Source: Sphingomonadales bacterium (GTDB taxonomy: Bacteria > Pseudomonadota > Alphaproteobacteria > Sphingomonadales > Sphingomonadaceae). From it: a DNA stretch of 64,000 bases. Of this stretch, positions 44,448-54,757 are shown one piece after another. The DNA lies in the NCBI GenBank assembly GCA_016714795.1, contig JADKCA010000008.1:62001-126000 (forward strand). The letters run 5' to 3'. The stretch's first letter is position 1. Each line of letters begins with the position of its first letter. The notes below the pieces were generated by a model, which was not told the origin of the DNA, did not search any database, and saw only the letters and a list, made by a program, of their open reading frames with translations. The position numbers and the translations under genes are program-made.

Positions 44448-46753
44448 TTGATCAGCAAGATCGAGATCGCGGACGTGGCGACTTATCCGGCCGCCGGCGA
44501 GCGGTTGACGGACCTGAAGAAGGTTAACTACCTGTTCGGCCACAATGGCTGCGGCAAGACGACGATTTCGCGCGCGATCCACGACCCATCCATCTGCACG
44601 GGATATACCGTCAATTGGCGGGATGGACGCGAGCTTGCGACGCTGGTCTTTAATCGAGATTTCGCCGATGCTAGCTTCGGGGATCAAATGCAGGGCATCT
44701 TTACGCTCGGCGAGGACTCTACCGAGCAGTGGCGGAGATCGAGCGCCTTACGGCCGAGATTGCTGGACCAGATAGCGACATAGTCAACCTGCGCCGGAAT
44801 CTTGTTGGAGAAGACAGCACCGGCGGGCGCGAGGCTGAACTCGTGGCGGCGCGCGTGGCGCTGATCGAGGCATGCTGGAAGTCGCAGGTCGACCACAAGG
44901 ACGCGTTCATAGGCGCATTCACCGGCTTCCGTGGCAAGAAGGAGGACTTCTGCACGAAGCTGCTGGCCGAGGCAGAGGGTAACACTTCGGAGTTGAAGAC
45001 GTTGGACGCGCTGACGGCGGAGGCGACGACCGTCTTCCAAGATGCCACGACGCCGGAGATCGCGATCGCACCTATTTCCTTCGACCGATTCGCGAGTCTG
45101 GAAGCTTCCTCGATCCTTGCCCGCAGCATCGTGGGCCGCGACGACGTAGTTGTGGCCGCGCTCATCGGCCGTCTTGGCAACAGCGATTGGGTTAAGCAGG
45201 GCGTTGGATATCTGACCGCGGCGGACGGCCCGTGCCCTTTTTGCCAGCAACCAGCGCCTGCCGGATTGCTCGACGATCTCAACGCGTTCTTCGACGAGCA
45301 ATATGAGGCTGATCTCGCCTCGATCGACCTTCTGGCGGCGTCGTATCAGCAGGCGGCCAATGCCGTCGTTGAACGCATTGACGCCCTCGTAGCAGCGCCA
45401 CATCGGCTTTTGGACATGGCAGCCCTAGGCGAGCGCTCCACGGCTTTGAAGACCGCTTTCGAACTCAATATCGAACGCATCACGGCGAAACGGAAAGAGC
45501 CAAGTGGTGTGGTTGAGCTCGACACTACGGCCGAGCTGACGACTGCTATCACCGCCCTGATCGCGGCAACGAACGCGGCGACCGAGCAGTATAACGCCAC
45601 CATCCGCAATCTCGCGAGCGCGAAGTCGGCTCTGACCGCGCATATATGGAGGTTCGTCGTCGAGGAACGACGCACGGATATCGACACCTACGAGACCACG
45701 GCCGGAACCCTTCAGCGCGCGATCGACGGAATGCGTCGCAGCATCGACGACAAGACCACGCGGCGAGCGGACCTTATACGCCAGCGTTCCGCGATTGAGG
45801 AGACGATCACCAGCGTCCGCCCGACGGTAGATTCCATCAATCGAATCCTAGGCCAGTATGGCTTCACCAATTTTCGCCTCGAAGTGGCTGGTGAGCGCAG
45901 CAACATGTATCGCATCGTGCGACTGGACGGGAGCGAGGCGGCGCACTCCTTGAGCGAGGGTGAGCGTTCTTTCATCACCTTCCTCTACTTCTATCACCAG
46001 CTAGCTGGCAGCACCTCGAGTACAGGAACCGCAGTCGAGAAAGTTGTGGTATTCGACGATCCAGTCTCGAGCCTCGACGCCGACGTCCTGTTCGTGGTCA
46101 GCGCGCTGATCCGGAAGGTCGTATCCGACGTGCGGGAGAATGTAGGCAACGTCCGCCAGGTGTTCGTGCTCACGCACAACATCTACTTTCACAAGGAGGT
46201 CAGTTTCGACCGAGATCGCCGCAGCAACGCGCGGTCGTTCGAGTCCTTCTGGATCGTTCGGAAACGCGAAAACGTGTCCTCGCTCACCCGCTACGATTAC
46301 AACCCGGTCAAGACCTCATACGAGCTGCTGTGGGATGACGTGCGCAGTTCGGATCGACCGAACCTCACGATCCAAAACACGATGCGCCGAATCGTCGAGA
46401 ACTATCTGACCGTCCTGGGTGGGCTGAAGCAGGACGAGATCGTCGCACGTTTTGAAGGTCGCGACGCCCAGATCTGCGCCTCGCTGTTCTCGTGGATCAA
46501 CGACGGATCACACAGCTCGCACGACGATATCTACGTAGCCGTCGATGACAATGCGGTGCAAGGCTACCTACGCGTGTTCAGAGAAGTGTTCGAGCGCACG
46601 GGACACGGCGCTCACTACCGAATGATGATGCGCATAAGCGATGACGACCCGGAAGATGGTGCGGTTGCTGCGGCACCTGTGGACGCAGTTGCGATTCCTC
46701 CCGGTGCATCTGCTCCGCCCGCCTACGCTCCCGGGCAGCCAGCGGCTGAATAG
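44448..46753 (+). pseudogene. AAA_13-type ABC ATPase with zinc-hook CPFC, one-base frameshift
   Basis: Start at TTG 44448 (MISKIEIADVATYPAAGERL) or nearby. Walker A FGHNGCGKTTISRA near residue 30, VFNRDFADASFGD. The frame breaks near 44729; one missing base there would join EDSTEQ to VAEIERLTAEI and give 769 codons. Further: GPCPFCQQPAPAG (CxxC in the coiled coil, as in RloC and Rad50 hooks), signature SLSEGERSFITFLYF, Walker B KVVVFDDPVSSLDADVLF, and the AAA_13-typical FSWINDGSHSSHDD. No anticodon-nuclease domain of PrrC/RloC type is evident. The next gene, 3 bases downstream, is a GIY-YIG-like protein. Confidence 0.75.
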
Positions 46754-46756
46754 GCT

Positions 46757-47599
46757 GTGGTCGGTCCGGTCTCGATCGACAGGGCGTGGTGGGAGCATCT
46801 GACTCCAACCTCGATGCACAAGCTGCGCGGGGAGGTCGAACGGCGGCTACGCGCTTGGTGCGAATTGGACTACGGTAAATTCTGGCTCAGCAGCGCGCGG
46901 ACGCCTGGTGGCGTGATCCGGATTAATGCTGGCGACGCCATCCCGGATTTCCACGTGGTCGTGATGCGCAACGGCTTGAAGTTCGTCGCGCCGCAGAAGC
47001 GCATGCGCGCGGGGCACCGGAGCGTGTCGATCGGTACGGACGAATATAGGTCCGGTAAGGCCCAACAAACCGGCGAGCTCATCCTATCGCCCGTGATCCG
47101 TCTCGACCTCGTGACCGACCCGGCGCTCATGGCCGCGGCGCGCAGGTTCGACATCAACATGCCGTCTGCGCAAGTGACCGAACCGAGCATCCTGTTCTCA
47201 GCACCTGCGCACATCCTAATCGCGCCGAATGGCTGGCCAAAAAGGTCGTTCGTCCTCTACCAGCATATCTTCGGCGAGGGCGGCTCCTATCCCGTCGATG
47301 GTTACTTCTACGTCGGCATCACGACGCGGAGCTGGAAGACTCGCTGGACCGAGCATCGTCGCGCGATGCGAAAGGGCAGCAACCTGCTGTTCCACCGCAA
47401 GCTACGTGAGGAATTGGAGTCCAAGCGAGTGACCTACATCCACCACAAGGTTATGGCCGTCACGACCGACGTCGAGGCGCTTTACGAAGCGGAGGAAGCA
47501 CTGGTGCGCGGTCATTGGGGGGACAGCAGGCGGCTCAACATGATCCCGGGCGGTCGAAGCGGCTATCGCCACCTTCCGAATGCTGGCTTGGGCGACTAA
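46757..47599 (+). CDS. GIY-YIG-like nuclease partner of the AAA_13 ATPase
   Basis: A 280-residue protein from GTG 46757, 3 bases after the ATPase stop. The N-terminal 160 residues are unrecognised. The C-terminal domain reads GYFYVGITTRSWKTRWTEHRR (GIY-YIG strands and the arginine), then a helix with ALYEAEEALVRGHWG supplying the metal-binding Glu, and RLNMIPGG with the Asn, the full GIY-YIG layout. Predicted DNA endonuclease controlled by the adjacent ATPase sensor. Not closely related to the GIY-YIG protein at 31842. Confidence 0.7.
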   Translation: MVGPVSIDRAWWEHLTPTSMHKLRGEVERRLRAWCELDYGKFWLSSARTPGGVIRINAGDAIPDFHVVVMRNGLKFVAPQKRMRAGHRSVSIGTDEYRSGKAQQTGELILSPVIRLDLVTDPALMAAARRFDINMPSAQVTEPSILFSAPAHILIAPNGWPKRSFVLYQHIFGEGGSYPVDGYFYVGITTRSWKTRWTEHRRAMRKGSNLLFHRKLREELESKRVTYIHHKVMAVTTDVEALYEAEEALVRGHWGDSRRLNMIPGGRSGYRHLPNAGLGD

Positions 47600-48000
47600 A
47601 GTTCAGAAGGTTTGCTCGAAGATCGCGATCGGGCGGTGTCTAGTTGGCTGGGCAGAAATCCTGACCGTCCTCTCCCACCAATTTCGCCTTGGGTGACGCG
47701 ATCGGCACTTTTGTCAGGCCCGGACGTTGCCGCGAATGATCTAAACGACTGGCGCTGGTTGGACCCGGAAGCTGGCTTCGATGCGTTCGAATGTCCGCTA
47801 TCTTAGTTCCACGAGGGTGAAGCTGACTAACCGGACCGTCCGCAAAAGGCGACGATAACGGAACCGCTGAAAGGTCCGCAAATCCTGACGTTGGGCGATC
47901 TGTTCAAGACTAACGTTGGACTTCGGCTTGCAACGCCACCTGTAAATTGCTACACAATTGCGGCGTAAGGACCACCGGCTCCATTTAAGGAGCTAGAACG
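47600..48000. promoter_or_regulatory. Intergenic region before transfer genes (promoter, possible oriT)
   Basis: About 400 bases with no convincing gene. It has short direct repeats (GTCCGCAAA near 47829 and 47875; ACGTTGG near 47889 and 47912) and a possible promoter TTGCAA-(17)-TACACA ending near 47958, shortly before the GTG at 48001. The position directly upstream of the RHH/TraD/relaxase operon is where an origin of transfer could be, but no nic-site motif was recognised. Confidence 0.35.
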
Positions 48001-48282
48001 GTGAACCTCAAATTTGTGCCGGTCAGGCTGGAGCCTGATCTGGTCGATCTCCTCGACGATCAGGCTGTCAAGCGTGGAACGTCCCGCGCGTCAATCATTC
48101 GCGAGGGGCTGCGCTTCTTCATCGCGCGCCATGCGATCCTTGCCGATGTCGAGCTCCGTCGCGTCGAGGCTGACGAGTTCATCTATATGGCGCTCGACCA
48201 TATCATCCGCGCCAAGCATCATAACGTCTATCAAGGCATGCTCGAAGAAGCAGCCCGGCGCGCGCGAGCCCTCCGTGACTAA
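48001..48282 (+). CDS. Ribbon-helix-helix DNA-binding protein of the transfer operon
   Basis: A 93-residue RHH/CopG-type protein (MNLKFVPVRLEPDLVDLLDD, then KRGTSRASIIREGLRFFIAR) starting at GTG 48001 after AAGGAGC. It overlaps the coupling-protein gene by 8 bases. Small RHH proteins in this position act as relaxosome accessory factors or repress the transfer operon; both are plausible. Confidence 0.8.
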   Translation: MNLKFVPVRLEPDLVDLLDDQAVKRGTSRASIIREGLRFFIARHAILADVELRRVEADEFIYMALDHIIRAKHHNVYQGMLEEAARRARALRD

Positions 48283-50665
48283 GCCGGACACCTATTCCGA
48301 CAATCGCCGGTCGGGTAAACTCACCCACCATTCAGCACGGGGGTCGATGCCGCGCAACGCGGGCAATTTCACCCGCGGATCACAGCTCATCACCCACGAA
48401 TATATGATGTGGTTCGGCTCGGTTCGGATCCCGCTGACGGTCTGGTTCTTCCTCTTCCTCATCACCTTCTCGATCACTTCCTATCTGGTTATCAGGGAAC
48501 GTGAAGCGCAGATGATCCTCATGAAGCTCTATGCCGCCGGATGGCAGTTCATGGAGTTCAACTCAGCCAAGGTGATCAACCTGACCTTGCCATCGGGGGA
48601 GGTCATTCCCGCCCCGATCAATATGGTCAGCCACCATCCTGACGTGGTCGATGCCTGGAGCAGACTGATGCGCGCATTCTGGGGATCGGCATTCATGTCT
48701 GCCGTCATTGCGGTGCCTCTCACCATCTGGTTCGTTGATGCTTCGCACAAACGTGGTCGCGGTATTCTCGAGGAGCGCCACCAGCGTGGCGCCATGTTGG
48801 TAGATGCCGACCAATTGTCGGCAGTGATCGCCGCCCACAATGCTGCCGAGTTCGAGAAGGAGGCCCAGCGTTGCTTCCCCGACAAGACCCGGGACGCCGT
48901 TCTGGCGATGTCTTTTGCCGGACGCAGGGCAGGCGGTGTCCATCACCCTTATGAACTGGCTGGCATTCGCTATCCATGGCGGACCGAACAGTCGCACACC
49001 ATGCTGATCGGCACGACCGGTACAGGCAAGACCACCCAGATGCGTGATATGATCGCGCAGATGCGGGCGCGGCGCGACCGGGCTGTCGTCTTCGATCTGA
49101 CCGGGGCCTATGTCGAAGCCTTTTACAACCCGCAGACAGACATCATCCTAAACCCGATGGACAGGCGCTGTCCCTCTTGGTCGGTGTTCAACGAGTGCGA
49201 AAGTCATGCCGACTTTAGCAGCGTAGCGGCGGCATTAATGCCGATAGACGGGGGTGCTTCCGAACCATTTTGGATTTTGGCGGCGCGCACTTTATTTGTC
49301 GAAACCTGCATGCGGCTCAAACAGGCGGGCAAGGCGACCAACCGCGATCTGGCCAGCCGTTTGATGATGGCCAACCTGAAGGACGTCCACAAGCTGCTCG
49401 AGCATACTGTTGCGGACCCGCTGACCGCGCCCGAAGCAGCCCGCATGGCGGAATCGATCCGGGCTGTTTTCAACACCAATGCGCAGGCACTGCGATTCCT
49501 GCCTGAAGACAATCCGCCCTTTTCTATTTGCGACTGGATCGAGCGCTCTGAGAATCCCGGCAGCATCCTGTTCATCACCTCAACCCACAACGAGTTAGCG
49601 TTGAACCGTGCGCTGCTAACAGTCTGGATGAATGTCGCTGTCCACCGCTTGATGCGGCTGCCACGCACCCGGGATTTGCGGACCTGGTTCTTTTTCGACG
49701 AGGTACATGCGCTGCACCGTCTGCCGGCGATCGAGGATGGCCTTCAAACGGCGCGTGGTTTCGGCGGCGCCTTCGTGCTGGGTATCCACAGCTTTGCCAA
49801 GCTCTCTGAAACCTATGGCGAAGAGGGCGCGCAGAATCTTGCCTCGCTAGCGCGGACCAAGCTCATCCTCGCAACGGCTGACCGGGATACCGCCCAACAT
49901 TGTGCGGACTATATCGGGCACCGCGAGGTACGGATGATGGATGAGGCCTATAGCTATGGCTATTCGAACATCCGCGATGCGGCAACGATCACGCCGCGCC
50001 AGCAGATCGAGCCGCTTGTCATCCCTGACGACATCATGAAGCTGCCATCGCTACGCGGCTTTCTGGTGTTCCCCGAAGGATTTGACGCTGCACGCATCCA
50101 GCTTGAATATAAGGACTATCCGTCGGTCGCCGATGCCTATCAGCCGCGAAAAAATGTAGAGCCGCTCAGCTTCGTTGCCGCCGATGTAGAGGAGAATCCT
50201 GAAGCGGGTGGTCGCGAAGGCAACGCCACACCGGAAGTTGTGATCGAAGACAAGCCAGCGGTCGCCCAAATCCCGGAATCGCGCGCTGCTGGTGCTGACG
50301 AGGCAGGTGTCGAGGAGTCTTCTGCGCAGGAAACCAATGCCATTCCGGTGCAACTGACTTCAGCTGATAGCCAGTCGCTTGCATCGCGCAGTTATACGCC
50401 CACCGCCCCCGAGAGCCAAATCAGCAACGCGACTGTAGCAAAAGAGGGTTCCATATCGTCCAGCGTGAACAAGACAGACGGAAAGGACACGAACGAGACC
50501 AGTCCGGCACATCCGGGAAATAGCCGGCCACAGGACCAGCTCAGGCTGGACGTGACGCGTCGCGAACTTGATGAGGCTCTCCAACCCGAAACCCGGATCG
50601 AAAGGACCGTCTCCGGACCCACAGGTCATGATGGCTTCGAACCTGACGACGAATTGGACCTTTAG
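48275..50665 (+). CDS. traD: Type IV coupling protein, TraD/VirD4 family
   Basis: A 796-residue coupling ATPase that brings the relaxase-DNA complex to the type IV secretion channel. GTG 48275 (MTKPDTYSDNRRSGKL) overlaps the RHH gene; ATG 48348 is an alternative. Two N-terminal transmembrane segments (IPLTVWFFLFLITFSITSYL and FWGSAFMSAVIAVPLTIWF), then Walker A LIGTTGTGKTTQM (near residue 245) and Walker B TWFFFDEVHAL. The variable acidic tail after residue 630 is typical. The relaxase gene begins 3 bases later. No secretion-channel genes are in the window. Confidence 0.9.
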   Translation: MTKPDTYSDNRRSGKLTHHSARGSMPRNAGNFTRGSQLITHEYMMWFGSVRIPLTVWFFLFLITFSITSYLVIREREAQMILMKLYAAGWQFMEFNSAKVINLTLPSGEVIPAPINMVSHHPDVVDAWSRLMRAFWGSAFMSAVIAVPLTIWFVDASHKRGRGILEERHQRGAMLVDADQLSAVIAAHNAAEFEKEAQRCFPDKTRDAVLAMSFAGRRAGGVHHPYELAGIRYPWRTEQSHTMLIGTTGTGKTTQMRDMIAQMRARRDRAVVFDLTGAYVEAFYNPQTDIILNPMDRRCPSWSVFNECESHADFSSVAAALMPIDGGASEPFWILAARTLFVETCMRLKQAGKATNRDLASRLMMANLKDVHKLLEHTVADPLTAPEAARMAESIRAVFNTNAQALRFLPEDNPPFSICDWIERSENPGSILFITSTHNELALNRALLTVWMNVAVHRLMRLPRTRDLRTWFFFDEVHALHRLPAIEDGLQTARGFGGAFVLGIHSFAKLSETYGEEGAQNLASLARTKLILATADRDTAQHCADYIGHREVRMMDEAYSYGYSNIRDAATITPRQQIEPLVIPDDIMKLPSLRGFLVFPEGFDAARIQLEYKDYPSVADAYQPRKNVEPLSFVAADVEENPEAGGREGNATPEVVIEDKPAVAQIPESRAAGADEAGVEESSAQETNAIPVQLTSADSQSLASRSYTPTAPESQISNATVAKEGSISSSVNKTDGKDTNETSPAHPGNSRPQDQLRLDVTRRELDEALQPETRIERTVSGPTGHDGFEPDDELDL

Positions 50666-50668
50666 GCC

Positions 50669-53635
50669 ATGCATTCGATCGCCCCCGTCCGGTCTGCAGG
50701 CGGTGCCGCAACCTACTTTGCCAAGGACAATTATTATACCGCCGAGCAGAACGCGGAAGGCGGAGTCTGGGGCGGGCTGGGTGCGCGCGAGCTGGGGTTG
50801 GAAGGTGTGGTCGAGCCGCAGATCTTTGAGCGTCTCTTGAATGGTGAGCTGCCAAGCGGCGAGAAAGTGGGGCAGGTGGAGGGCAGGCGGCCAGGGCTCG
50901 ATCTCACCTTTTCCATGCCCAAATCGGCTTCGGTGATGGCCTATATTGGAGGCGACGGTCGGGTGATCGAGGCCAATATGCGCGCGGTTCAAAAGACCAT
51001 GGCCTTTGTCGAGCAGCGCTATGCCGAAGGCCGCACTTATGATCGCAACCGCCACGGCGAGCCTGAAAGGACCGGCAAGCTCGTCTATGCGCTCTTTCCC
51101 CATGACACGAGCCGTGCGCTCGACCCGCAGGCGCATATCCATGCTGTCGTCGCCAATCTGACCCGGATGGCTGACGGCAGCTGGAAGGCGCTGTGGAACG
51201 GCGAAATCTGGAAAAACAACACCGTCATCGGTCAAGTCTACCATGCGGCCCTTCGCGCCGAACTGCAAAAGCTTGGCTATGAAACCGAGGCGGTTGGAAA
51301 GCATGGCGCATTCGAGATCAAGGGGGTCTCCAAAGAGGTCCGCGACGAATTTTCGCGGCGACCCCTCGAGATCGACGCGAAGGTCAAGGAACTGGGCGTT
51401 ACGTCGCCTGCGGGAAAGAAACTGGTCACACTGGCGACCCGCGACCCCAAACTCGATGTTTCCGACCGGGATGCATTGCTGCAAGACTGGAAAGACCGGG
51501 CGCAGGCTTTGGGCTTTGACGGAAATCCGCTGCACAGGGCCGCGATGGCGCGAATTGCCTTGTCTGGTCGGCCCAATTTTATCGAGACGAGCAACGCGGC
51601 GCTTTCCGATCTGAAGGAGCGGATTGGGGGCTTGTTTCGTGCGCGCGATCCGTTGGTGACGAGCGGTATGGCCGCCGTGTTCATGCCTGCCGAGCGTCTG
51701 AAAGCACAGCATGCGGTTGCCTCGAGCATAAGGCATCTTTCTGAACGCGAGGCTGCGTTTTCACAGGGCGATATCGTCAGAGCCGCGCTCGGGTTCCAGA
51801 TCAAGGGGCTGGAGGTCGAGCCAGTCCTCAATCGCGTCACTGAACTGCTCGCATCTGGCGCTTTGATTGCCGGGCAATCGCACCGCGCCGATGGCCAGTT
51901 CGATCTGGTGACGACCCCGGCTGCCCTCAAAATGGAGCAGGCCATCCTCGACACTATCCATGAGGGGAAAGGGCAGGGTAGGGTCTTGATCGCGCCCGGT
52001 GGGGTTCTCGCCAAATTGCAGCAAGCGTCAGGCGACCGCCTTCTCAATGAAGGTCAGACAAGTGCCGCCGTGCGGATACTCTCAGGCAGTGACCGGATGA
52101 CGCTGGTGCAAGGTGTCGCTGGCGCAGGCAAATCCACGATGATCGCAGCCGTTGCAGGCGTCGCAGCGGGCGAGGGCATCCGGGTGCTGGGCCTTGCCTT
52201 TCAGAACAAGATGGTTGCCGATTTGCGGGACACCGGCATCGAGGCGCAAACCATCGCGTCGTTCGTCAATCGCTTTGCCAGTGCCGCCCATGAAGGTTCA
52301 GGTCCGAAATTCGAGGCCGCCAGGTCAGAACTTCGAAACACCATTCTTCTCGTCGATGAATCCTCGATGGTCTCCTCCCGCGATATGCTCACACTCACCG
52401 AGATTGCGCAAAAGCTGTCGGTGGATGGCCTGCATTTTATTGGGGATCGCCAGCAACTGTCGGCAATCGAGCAGGGCAAGAGCTTTGCTGTTGCGCAAGC
52501 CGCAGGCGCACCGATGGTGCGTATGGACGAGAATATCCGTCAGCGCAGTTCGCCCTTGCTGCTTGCGGTTGCAGGTCTCTCAAACGTAGGCTTTGCAGGC
52601 CAGGCGCTTGACCTGCTCGCAGCCCATGACCGGGTCATCGAAGACAAGAAGGATCATGTCGGGGCTGCCGCCAAGCTCTGGCTCGATCTTGGCAAGGAGG
52701 GGCGAGAGCGCACAGCGATCTTTACCGCAGGGCGCGATGATCGCGCCCGGATCAATACATTGATACAGGACGGCCTGCTCAAGGAAGGCACGCTTTCGGG
52801 TGTTGGGCTGCCGGTGACCGTGCTGCAGGGCGTCAACAACAGCCGCGAGGAGCTGCGCCATACTTCGACCTATCAGGTCGGGCAGGTGCTCGAGGCCCGC
52901 TCGCGTGTTTCCGAAATCGGCCTGCCAAAGGGCAGCTATGCAGTTTCAGGGATCGATGCGCGCGGGCGGGTAACATTGCGCGATGGCAAACAGGCCATCC
53001 GGTTCGATCCTCAAAAGATCGACCCTGCCAATCGCCAGGACCGGATAAGCCTGTCGGAGCGCGTCAGTCTCAAGCTGCATGACGGCGAAACGATCTTGTG
53101 GCGTGAGCACGACAAGCCCCGCGACATTGTCAAATCAACCTATGCAAAAATTGTCAAAGCCGATGGCCAAGGCGTCACCGTTGAGTTGGCCGACAAACGC
53201 CAACTCCGCTTGCCAACCGGTGACCCGATGCTGGCTCGGCTTGATCTTGGCTATGCGCTCAACGCGCATATGGCCCAAGGCATGACCAAGCCCGAAGCCA
53301 TCGAAGTGATCGGGTCCTATCAGCGCAATCTGGCAACCCAGCGCACGCAAAATGTCCTCAACACCCGCGCGACCGACGATGTCCGGGTCGTGACCGACGA
53401 TCTTGGTCGGCTGAAGCTTCAACTCGACCGGACGCCCGGGAACAAGACCTCTGCGCTTGAAGCGGTTGGCCGCATTGAAGTTGACCGCAAGCCCTCCGAT
53501 CCCTTTGCGAAGCGCGACCTGCCGCCGCTCGCAATGAGCCCTGAGCTCAAAGCCAAGGTGGAGGCTGTTATGCCGACACCCGAACCCAAAATGCTCCCCG
53601 TGCCCGAAAAGAAGCTCGGGCTAGATCTCGCATGA
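50669..53635 (+). CDS. traI: MobF conjugative relaxase-helicase (TraI/TrwC type)
   Basis: A 988-residue MobF relaxase. N-terminal TrwC domain: catalytic tyrosines in ATYFAKDNYYTAE (Y16, Y22, Y23) and the HUH metal site DPQAHIHAVVAN (near residue 155). Then a UvrD/RecD-like helicase: Walker A GVAGAGKSTM (near 482), ILLVDESSM (Walker B), and GDRQQLSAIEQGKSF. It nicks at oriT and unwinds plasmid DNA during conjugation. It lacks the extra C-terminal domain of F TraI, like TrwC. Clear evidence that the element is, or was, self-mobile or mobilisable. Confidence 0.92.
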   Translation: MHSIAPVRSAGGAATYFAKDNYYTAEQNAEGGVWGGLGARELGLEGVVEPQIFERLLNGELPSGEKVGQVEGRRPGLDLTFSMPKSASVMAYIGGDGRVIEANMRAVQKTMAFVEQRYAEGRTYDRNRHGEPERTGKLVYALFPHDTSRALDPQAHIHAVVANLTRMADGSWKALWNGEIWKNNTVIGQVYHAALRAELQKLGYETEAVGKHGAFEIKGVSKEVRDEFSRRPLEIDAKVKELGVTSPAGKKLVTLATRDPKLDVSDRDALLQDWKDRAQALGFDGNPLHRAAMARIALSGRPNFIETSNAALSDLKERIGGLFRARDPLVTSGMAAVFMPAERLKAQHAVASSIRHLSEREAAFSQGDIVRAALGFQIKGLEVEPVLNRVTELLASGALIAGQSHRADGQFDLVTTPAALKMEQAILDTIHEGKGQGRVLIAPGGVLAKLQQASGDRLLNEGQTSAAVRILSGSDRMTLVQGVAGAGKSTMIAAVAGVAAGEGIRVLGLAFQNKMVADLRDTGIEAQTIASFVNRFASAAHEGSGPKFEAARSELRNTILLVDESSMVSSRDMLTLTEIAQKLSVDGLHFIGDRQQLSAIEQGKSFAVAQAAGAPMVRMDENIRQRSSPLLLAVAGLSNVGFAGQALDLLAAHDRVIEDKKDHVGAAAKLWLDLGKEGRERTAIFTAGRDDRARINTLIQDGLLKEGTLSGVGLPVTVLQGVNNSREELRHTSTYQVGQVLEARSRVSEIGLPKGSYAVSGIDARGRVTLRDGKQAIRFDPQKIDPANRQDRISLSERVSLKLHDGETILWREHDKPRDIVKSTYAKIVKADGQGVTVELADKRQLRLPTGDPMLARLDLGYALNAHMAQGMTKPEAIEVIGSYQRNLATQRTQNVLNTRATDDVRVVTDDLGRLKLQLDRTPGNKTSALEAVGRIEVDRKPSDPFAKRDLPPLAMSPELKAKVEAVMPTPEPKMLPVPEKKLGLDLA

Positions 53636-53661
53636 CCCTGTCCCACAGCAAAGGATGACCC

Positions 53662-53868
53662 ATGGCTTATGATTATGACGAAGCGGGGGATTTTGCCTCC
53701 GAGCGCGATGCCCGGGAATGGGCGGAACGCAACAATATCGAACCCGCCGACCTGCATGTGCGCAATCGCAGCGATCGGGGCGTGACGCTCAGCGTTCGCC
53801 GCTCCGCGCTTGGCGACACCGCACGGGGTGATCTCACTTACGGACGTCGCACCGGCTATTTTTCTTGA
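53662..53868 (+). CDS. Small hypothetical protein downstream of the relaxase
   Basis: A 68-residue polar protein (MAYDYDEAGDFASERDAREW, ending YGRRTGYFS) preceded by AAGGATG, 26 bases after the relaxase stop. Acidic N-terminus, basic C-terminus. No family recognised. Probably in the transfer operon. Confidence 0.6.
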   Translation: MAYDYDEAGDFASERDAREWAERNNIEPADLHVRNRSDRGVTLSVRRSALGDTARGDLTYGRRTGYFS

Positions 53869-53885
53869 GATTGGGAGGCAGTTCC

Positions 53886-54281
53886 ATGCGCATTTCACCC
53901 CTTCACATCGCTTACATCCTCGGGGTCTTCGCGGCGCTTCCAGCCTATGCAAAAGCACCCGCGCGCGGTCATTCCCACGACGCAGTTGCGATCGATGTTG
54001 CGTTGCGCGTGTCGCGCGATGCCGACGCGGTCTGGCAGATCATCGCCGAGCATGCAGCAGAGCACCGCATCGATGCCCCCGGCTGGCCTTGTAGCGAAGA
54101 CCGGCAAGGAAAAGTCCTGCTGGCACTGCGCGCAGAAGTGCAAATGATGGCAAGCGCTGCTTCTGCCCTGCCGATCAAGCGGGCGATGGACTGCGACACT
54201 TGCGTCGCATGCGCAGATTGCCCCGAAAGGCGGTCCAGCCAGGCGCGCTGTCTGGATTGCCGCTTTCAACCCGCCGCCTGA
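53886..54281 (+). CDS. Exported or membrane-anchored Cys-rich hypothetical protein
   Basis: A 131-residue protein from ATG 53886, with a probable signal peptide (LHIAYILGVFAALPAYA, cleavage after AYA) and a short mature domain ending in a Cys-rich cluster (CDTCVACADCPERR, then CLDC) that could hold metal or disulfides. GGGAGG lies 8 bases upstream of the ATG. The next gene begins 4 bases after its stop. Function unknown; its place beside transfer genes suggests an envelope role. Confidence 0.6.
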   Translation: MRISPLHIAYILGVFAALPAYAKAPARGHSHDAVAIDVALRVSRDADAVWQIIAEHAAEHRIDAPGWPCSEDRQGKVLLALRAEVQMMASAASALPIKRAMDCDTCVACADCPERRSSQARCLDCRFQPAA

Positions 54282-54285
54282 CGCC

Positions 54286-54744
54286 ATGATGTGCGCTGAA
54301 CATCTGCCGCATGCGGCCTGCCCGGTGTGCGGGGACGTGGTTGCCACTTGGCCGCAGCATGCATGGGTTGAACGCTGTCGTCGTTGCAGGCGGCCGCTGA
54401 TACTGGTGCCGGTTCGGGTTCGGCCTTTCCGTGCCTTCCGGATCATGAGCCTGCTCGAAGGCATGCGTTGTGTGGCAGCGGGTCTCGCGTTTCTTGCCTT
54501 GGCCTGCCTCGTCGCCCGGATGGTTCCTCTGCCGCATGTCATTTTGCTGAGTGCCATGGCCTTTGCTGTCCAAGGCATCGCTGAACTCGGCGATGGCGTT
54601 CTGGGCCTGCGCGCCAACCTTGTGAGGAATTGGGGGCGACTCCACGCTGGGCACAAGGCGCGCACCGCGTCTGTCGCCAAATGCACAATCGGCGTCATCC
54701 TTCTGTTGCTCGCTGCAACCGGCTTTTTGCTCGCAATGTCATGA
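54286..54744 (+). CDS. Zinc-ribbon membrane protein, function unknown
   Basis: A 152-residue protein with an N-terminal double CxxC zinc ribbon (CPVCGD and CRRCRRP near residues 12 and 31) and two or three hydrophobic segments (CVAAGLAFLALACLVARMV, LPHVILLSAMAFAVQGIA, CTIGVILLLLAATGFLLAM). Four bases after the preceding gene. Function unknown. Confidence 0.6.
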   Translation: MMCAEHLPHAACPVCGDVVATWPQHAWVERCRRCRRPLILVPVRVRPFRAFRIMSLLEGMRCVAAGLAFLALACLVARMVPLPHVILLSAMAFAVQGIAELGDGVLGLRANLVRNWGRLHAGHKARTASVAKCTIGVILLLLAATGFLLAMS

Positions 54745-54757
54745 ACAGGAGCCAATC

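Noticed and set aside
44448..46753. Calling the AAA_13 protein RloC or PrrC
   Set aside because: The zinc-hook CxxC and ATPase fit, but no anticodon-nuclease domain was found; the nuclease is in a separate gene.
47612..47806. 64-codon frame before the transfer genes
   Set aside because: Weak start, no known pattern, and no ribosome binding site.
50360..51736. Long minus-strand open frame (458 codons) opposite TraD/TraI
   Set aside because: The sense strand encodes clear coupling-protein and relaxase motifs; the antisense product has none.
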